Shown here piece after piece: positions 23,198-26,717 of a stretch of DNA of 26,717 nucleotides. Positions within the stretch are counted from its first letter, which is position 1. Every line of letters starts with the position of its first letter. Under the pieces are notes generated by a model. The model searched no databases. It was not told the origin of the DNA and was given only the letters and a program-made list of their open reading frames with translations. A program made the translations under genes and the position numbers. The stretch is from Methanoregula sp. UBA154. Lineage in GTDB: Archaea > Halobacteriota > Methanomicrobia > Methanomicrobiales > Methanospirillaceae. The DNA is taken from positions 1 to 26,717 of the forward strand of contig DAPW01000033.1 of assembly GCA_002502245.1 (NCBI GenBank). Reading direction: 5' to 3'.

Positions 23198-24229
23198 ATG
23201 AAAAAAGTAGTAATCGAAGTTCCAAAAGACAAATCAGAAAAAATATATAAAAAATTCAAGGATGCTGTCTATTCTGTTCTTGAGGGGGAAAAATCTACCC
23301 GTTTCACCCTTTATATCCCTGACGACATGCTCAATGAACTCATTCATCAGACGAATGGAGCAATCGAAAAACGGTCCCGGCCGGTCTGGACGGGACTTAT
23401 CCCTGACTATGAGACTGCAAACAAAGAAGATGACCGGATTACGCTCATCGAAGTTTCCACGCCTGATTTTGTCATTTCCCCGTTTGTGGAAAAACTGAAA
23501 CAGCAGTTCGATTCCAGAAAGAAGGAAGCCATAGCCCCTATCGAGAAGATCATCGCCGCAACGGAATCGTATGCGGAATTCGATAAGAACAAAATCATCC
23601 TTGCTGCCATCGCCGGGCTGGTGGCACTGATCGGATTATTTTTGAATAATGTCGGGGTCATTATCGGTGCAATGCTCATATCTCCCCTGCTTGGCCCGAT
23701 TTATGCGCTGGCGGTCTATATTGCGATCGGGGATGTCAAAACAACGGCACGCTGCATCGAGATGCTGGGACTGATGGTTTTTATGCTGGTAGGCATCGCG
23801 GCCCTCGCCACCTTTGCACTTTCTCTCATTGTCCCCCTGTCAATTACGCCAGAGATAGTTGCACGGCAGGACCCGAATGCAGTATATATCCTGATGGCAC
23901 TTCTTCTCGGATTTGCCACCATGACCGCCTTGTCAGAGGGGATCCCGGAAGGGATCGCCGGAGTGGCCATTGCTGCCGCGCTGCTGCCCCCGGCAGTGGT
24001 AACCGGCCTGTCTCTTGTCCTGTTTCCCGAAGGAGCTCTCAGAGCAGCAGTCCTTACGCTCCAGAACATCGTTGGCCTTATCGCAGGCAGCATCATCGGA
24101 GCCGTGTTCTTCCATATTGGCCCCCGCGATCTATTTGCGCAGGGCCTGTCACGGCATTTCATTGTCCGCATTCTCTGGTTCCTTGCAATCCTCATCGTCT
24201 TTCTTGTCGTCATCTCGTTCCTTGTATGA
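23198..24229 (+). CDS. DUF389 (TIGR00341-like) membrane protein
   Basis: This 343-residue protein has a ~125-residue soluble N-terminal part followed by about six membrane helices. These begin at ILAAIAGLVALIGLFLNNVGVI and carry the conserved GAMLISPLLGPI motif, then ALSEGIPEGIAGVAIAAALLPP. This is the DUF389/TIGR00341 pattern found in archaea and cyanobacteria, with no established transport function. The ATG at 23198 follows GGGATGGGATC. The first ~20 codons are much more A/T-rich than the rest of the gene and include an internal TATA-like stretch near 23243-23252. Nothing adjacent on the strand suggests an operon. Confidence 0.9.
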   Translation: MKKVVIEVPKDKSEKIYKKFKDAVYSVLEGEKSTRFTLYIPDDMLNELIHQTNGAIEKRSRPVWTGLIPDYETANKEDDRITLIEVSTPDFVISPFVEKLKQQFDSRKKEAIAPIEKIIAATESYAEFDKNKIILAAIAGLVALIGLFLNNVGVIIGAMLISPLLGPIYALAVYIAIGDVKTTARCIEMLGLMVFMLVGIAALATFALSLIVPLSITPEIVARQDPNAVYILMALLLGFATMTALSEGIPEGIAGVAIAAALLPPAVVTGLSLVLFPEGALRAAVLTLQNIVGLIAGSIIGAVFFHIGPRDLFAQGLSRHFIVRILWFLAILIVFLVVISFLV

Positions 24230-24435
24230 CAATGTTCAGGAATTCGGAACGAATTTTCAGCAAAGAACTGCTTTGTAGAAACGGGTATGAACCGGTGGAG
24301 TTCACATCGGAACGATGAAAATCGGAAAAGACATCATAATTTTCGCGAGGGCTCCCCGCGTCAGGGCCCCTCCGGGGAACGGCTGGGCAATTTGTGTGTT
24401 TTTCAGAAAGATCAGCCGTTGATCCGCCGCGGGGG

Positions 24436-24451
24436 CGCCCCGTCGGGGGCG
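24436..24451. repeat. GC hairpin
   Basis: CGCCCC-GTCG-GGGGCG forms a perfect 6-bp stem with a 4-nt loop, embedded in a CCGCCGC...GGCGGC context that could extend it. An AT-rich ATATATCATAAAT stretch follows immediately. It may serve as a transcription barrier or as a degenerate relative of the dispersed repeat. Confidence 0.4.
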
Positions 24452-24550
24452 GCGGCATATATCATAAATGGGGGGTATGGAGCTCTCAACTGCCATTATT
24501 CTGTCTGAAAGAATTCGATTTTCCTCGGAAATCCTTCCCACAATTTTGAA

Positions 24551-24758
24551 GCTCTTGGGGGCTTCGCCCCCGCCGCTGTGGCATCCCCGAATTTGCGATG
24601 ACGCCGTATCCCCGGGTCAGTTTTGAATGAGGACCGTACACAGATAATTCCACGGCATCACATGCGCCATGAGCCTCCAACGGGGGCCTGGCTGGGGCAA
24701 AGGGGGCGATTTGATAACTTTACAATTATTTCTACAGAGCACAAAGAACGGTAAAAAG
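24551..24758. repeat. Dispersed GC-hairpin repeat, copy B
   Basis: This is the second copy of the element at 99-302, in the same orientation. The opening palindrome reads GGGGGC-TTC-GCCCCC, followed by the shared CCGCTGTGGCATCCCC (24573-24588). Then come an ACGGCATCACATGCG block, a GCCTCC-AAC-GGGGGC hairpin and TCTACAGAGCA near 24731-24741. Where bases differ from copy A, the stems are kept by compensating changes or G-U pairs. It lies between two convergent genes. Confidence 0.7.
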
Positions 24759-24816
24759 GCATTTTCATCCTTCACAGGGAATTCGACTGCATTACCGTGC
24801 GACAGCCCCGATACGA

Positions 24817-25566
24817 TTACCGGTCATCAGGCATCACTGGTTTTGCCATCCGGCATTCCTCGAGCTCACCGGCATGAAATACTTTTATATCAAACGGCCT
24901 GCCCTGCTGAAATCGCAGCATCCGCTCATGGTACATATTGGGATCATGCCGGAGGTTATGCACGGTAAAATATTCGTGAATGGTTTCAAGGAATGAGATC
25001 TGCTGGGTGAGAAATGCATTCTCATATTCCTTGATTTCCTGGGCAATTGTGCGACACTCTTCCAGGGAAAGCGCCGGGTCATAGCGCCCGTGTTCATTCC
25101 TGCGGGCGAACCGTTGCCACATGACCATTCCTGTCGCCTCACTACTCCGGCGGAGCATGTGAGGGTAGATGCGGCAGCCGGAAAACCTGCGGTCGTAGAC
25201 CCGGCACCTGCTATTCTCAAAAAACCAGCAGGATCCGCGGGCGTCATTTTTCATCCGGAGTGCATACCCTGATACATATAACATGCCGTTCTGGTCACAG
25301 AACTCCGGATCCGGTGCCGGCTCATACGCTTTGGGATCGATATATTTTATCTCGGCTACATCGTGGTCCAGAAGAAATATGTGCCCGTTGACCGCCCGGG
25401 TGCAGCATGCACCGCAGCAGTTACACCGGAACCCGGTTGCCCGGATCTCAATAGCCAGACGCTCAAGAGGATATGCAAAGAGACGGTTGCGCTCCTGTAA
25501 CAGTGCGATGATGCGGTAGGGAAGCGGGATCTCCTGATCCGTGTTTTTTGCAATACTTCCTGTCAT
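24817..25566 (-). CDS. YkgJ-family cysteine-cluster protein, 249 aa
   Basis: This 249-residue protein carries the YkgJ signature in CNCCGACC (Cys48 to Cys55, with CxxCGxCC from Cys48). A second cysteine group follows in GSCWFFENSRCRVYDRRFSGCRIYP, typical of the family. It has an additional C-terminal helical region of ~100 residues not needed for the core domain. The ATG at 25566 lies only 9 nt after the ablB stop, on the same strand, so it is probably the third gene of the ablA-ablB transcript. Binding of zinc or an iron-sulfur cluster is expected. A role in assembling or protecting the radical-SAM aminomutase is speculative. Confidence 0.85.
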   Translation of the reverse strand: MTGSIAKNTDQEIPLPYRIIALLQERNRLFAYPLERLAIEIRATGFRCNCCGACCTRAVNGHIFLLDHDVAEIKYIDPKAYEPAPDPEFCDQNGMLYVSGYALRMKNDARGSCWFFENSRCRVYDRRFSGCRIYPHMLRRSSEATGMVMWQRFARRNEHGRYDPALSLEECRTIAQEIKEYENAFLTQQISFLETIHEYFTVHNLRHDPNMYHERMLRFQQGRPFDIKVFHAGELEECRMAKPVMPDDR

Positions 25567-25575
25567 ACTTTACGA

Positions 25576-26418
25576 TCAGACCAGCTTTTTGTACCAGACG
25601 TTCATGCTCTCCGTTGATCCACAGATGTTGGTGTTGTTCGGGAGCAGACCCCCAAACTGGTATCCGGCTCCGGCGAATGTGGCATTTATCGGCCGAAAAA
25701 CTGCCCGGGCAATCGTGTATGCGAGCAATATCCCCTCTTGTTTCATATTCGTTTCTATCGTATGGAGGAGAGACCCGGCAAAACCCAAACCCCTGAACTG
25801 AGGATCGGTCGCAAAATCGGTCACCTCAATATTTTCGTTCTCTGCATCGATCTCGCAGGATGCCACGGCAACCAGCTGATTGGATTTCCTGATGATAAAA
25901 TACCGGATATGCCCCTGCATTGACTCCTCAATATAATCCGGATCAAAGATCGGAAACGGATATGTTTTAAAAATGGAGCGGTACAATGCTGCGATCTCCT
26001 CTGTATCTTCCATAGCAGCATGCATGAGCGAGAATCCATCCGGCAGTTCGGGTGAACCTTTCTTTCCGGCATACCTGAGTGCCTTTGACAGTACATCTGC
26101 AATGATCGTCGCATCGCGGACCTCCTTTCGTTTCTGATCCAGGTATTTTCCCATGAACACCGCTGGCTCGCGTCCCCGGTAAAAGAACGGGACCGCAGCC
26201 TCGGAGATATACCCGTCATTTGAAAAAATCTCCACGGATGATTCCGGTACCTTGACAACTATTTTGGTATATCCTTCCGTCCGGGCGAGATCATCTGCGT
26301 AGCGGATAATATCATGGATATCGGCCGGGGCCAGTTTCATGACATAGACCCGGTTGTTGAAATGGCCGTGCTGGAGGACGCTGTTCCCCCGGTGCAGGAT
26401 AACGTCACTGTGCGTCAT
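25576..26418 (-). CDS. ablB: Beta-lysine N-acetyltransferase AblB
   Basis: This 280-residue GNAT-family enzyme acetylates beta-lysine to N-epsilon-acetyl-beta-lysine, a compatible solute that methanogens accumulate at high salinity. The GNAT fold is in the C-terminal half, with the acetyl-CoA-binding segment DPQFRGLGFAGSLL and a preceding beta-strand (ENIEVTDFAT). The N-terminal ~130 residues form the extra domain typical of AblB. The ATG at 26418 is preceded by GGAGG (26427-26423), which lies within the end of ablA; the two genes overlap by 14 nt. The identification rests on the GNAT motif plus the adjoining aminomutase gene. Expression is expected to be salt-induced, but no osmotic control element can be seen here. 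Confidence 0.93.
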   Translation of the reverse strand: MTHSDVILHRGNSVLQHGHFNNRVYVMKLAPADIHDIIRYADDLARTEGYTKIVVKVPESSVEIFSNDGYISEAAVPFFYRGREPAVFMGKYLDQKRKEVRDATIIADVLSKALRYAGKKGSPELPDGFSLMHAAMEDTEEIAALYRSIFKTYPFPIFDPDYIEESMQGHIRYFIIRKSNQLVAVASCEIDAENENIEVTDFATDPQFRGLGFAGSLLHTIETNMKQEGILLAYTIARAVFRPINATFAGAGYQFGGLLPNNTNICGSTESMNVWYKKLV

Positions 26419-26717
26419 CTGACCTCCGTTCGATCCGATCCGTGTTCTCCGGAATCAGGGTGGTCGTTTCATCATAATCAGCGAGGAGTTTTGCAACCCC
26501 GACCACTTTCGATTCATCGGCACGGTCGATATTCAGCTGGAGCTTACAGGCGGCACAATCGCCGTTGCAGAAGATCCGGTCGTAGTTTGCCGGCTCCTGG
26601 TACGTGCAGATCATCCCCTCATAATTGCGGAGCACCACCTTGTGCACCGACCAGGTCAGCAGGTAGTTGGGGAAGACCGGTATCTTTCCCCCCCCTCCCG
26701 GCGCATCGACCACGTAC
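26405..26717 (-). CDS. ablA: Lysine 2,3-aminomutase AblA, C-terminal part (cut by window edge)
   Basis: The last ~103 residues of lysine 2,3-aminomutase are present, and the gene continues beyond the right edge. The enzyme is a radical-SAM, PLP-dependent aminomutase that converts L-lysine to beta-lysine. The visible part includes VVDAPGGGGKIPV, which is highly characteristic of the family, and a C-terminal cysteine cluster, FCNGDCAACK, consistent with the zinc site that links subunits. The radical-SAM CxxxCxxC motif and the PLP lysine would lie outside the window. The stop at 26405 overlaps ablB by 14 nt. Confidence 0.93.
   Translation of the reverse strand, partial: YVVDAPGGGGKIPVFPNYLLTWSVHKVVLRNYEGMICTYQEPANYDRIFCNGDCAACKLQLNIDRADESKVVGVAKLLADYDETTTLIPENTDRIERRSDDAQ

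Larger units (their letters stand above)
24230..24816. other. 587-nt non-coding region with GC palindromes
   Basis: No convincing gene is found between the convergent DUF389 and YkgJ-type genes. The left half contains GC-rich palindromes. The right half is copy B of the dispersed repeat. Short open frames on both strands cross the palindromes and have low-complexity Arg/Pro/Gly translations. Confidence 0.55.

Noticed and set aside
1..26717. CRISPR arrays, transposase genes or a phage region
   Set aside because: No regularly spaced repeats, DDE/HUH transposase motifs, integrase or phage structural genes were seen on either strand.

Overview
This window looks like chromosomal DNA of a methanogenic archaeon, most likely of the order Methanomicrobiales (Methanoregula-like; this is inference from gene content, not a search). 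The support is a complete A-type ATP synthase operon, a group II chaperonin (thermosome), membrane-bound archaeal LonB, Nob1 with its zinc ribbon, TATA-box promoters with Shine-Dalgarno sites of the GGAGGTGA type, and lysine 2,3-aminomutase plus beta-lysine acetyltransferase, the pathway that makes the methanogen osmolyte N-epsilon-acetyl-beta-lysine.

Layout, left to right. Positions 1-695 hold no convincing gene but carry one copy of a ~205 bp dispersed GC-hairpin repeat (99-302) and an inverted repeat. A tRNA-Ser(CGA) gene lies on the minus strand at 696-780. Next comes a minus-strand information/stress block, transcribed right to left: prs (PRPP synthetase), nob1 (rRNA maturation nuclease), a GfcR/PyrE-like HTH-phosphoribosyltransferase regulator, and the thermosome gene, which has its own promoter and a hairpin/T-run terminator. 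Divergent from prs is a plus-strand proteolysis block, lonB-tldD-tldE-BofA-like membrane protein (4833-9697). A small zinc-ribbon gene and an unrecognised 157-aa gene (9897-10522) precede the ATP synthase operon.

The ATP synthase operon ahaH-I-K-E-C-F-A-B-D (10619-18927) is intact and tightly packed, with several start/stop overlaps, and runs on into pgk (18947-20161). pgk ends 2 nt from the stop codon of a convergent three-helix membrane protein gene. The c subunit (AhaK) is a single 91-residue hairpin with a carboxylate in each helix (Glu46 and Glu75), which resembles the two-carboxylate type of Na+ rotor.

From about 20.7 kb the genes become small and accessory: a ribbon-helix-helix protein that is probably leaderless and sits behind two pairs of phased direct repeats, RlmH (a SPOUT methyltransferase), a possible 28-residue leaderless ORF, a HEAT-repeat protein, a YkgJ-type cysteine-cluster protein and a DUF389 membrane protein. 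A 587-nt non-coding stretch (24230-24816) holds GC palindromes and the second copy of the dispersed repeat (24551-24758). The window ends with a minus-strand operon, ablA (partial)-ablB-YkgJ-type gene, linking osmolyte synthesis to a second cysteine-cluster protein.

The gene blocks themselves are largely recognisable. The less explained signals are the two-copy structured repeat, the repeat-rich operator-like region in front of the ribbon-helix-helix gene, the BofA-like gene at the end of the LonB/TldDE cluster, the cysteine-cluster gene in the abl operon, and the unrecognised pair upstream of the ATP synthase.
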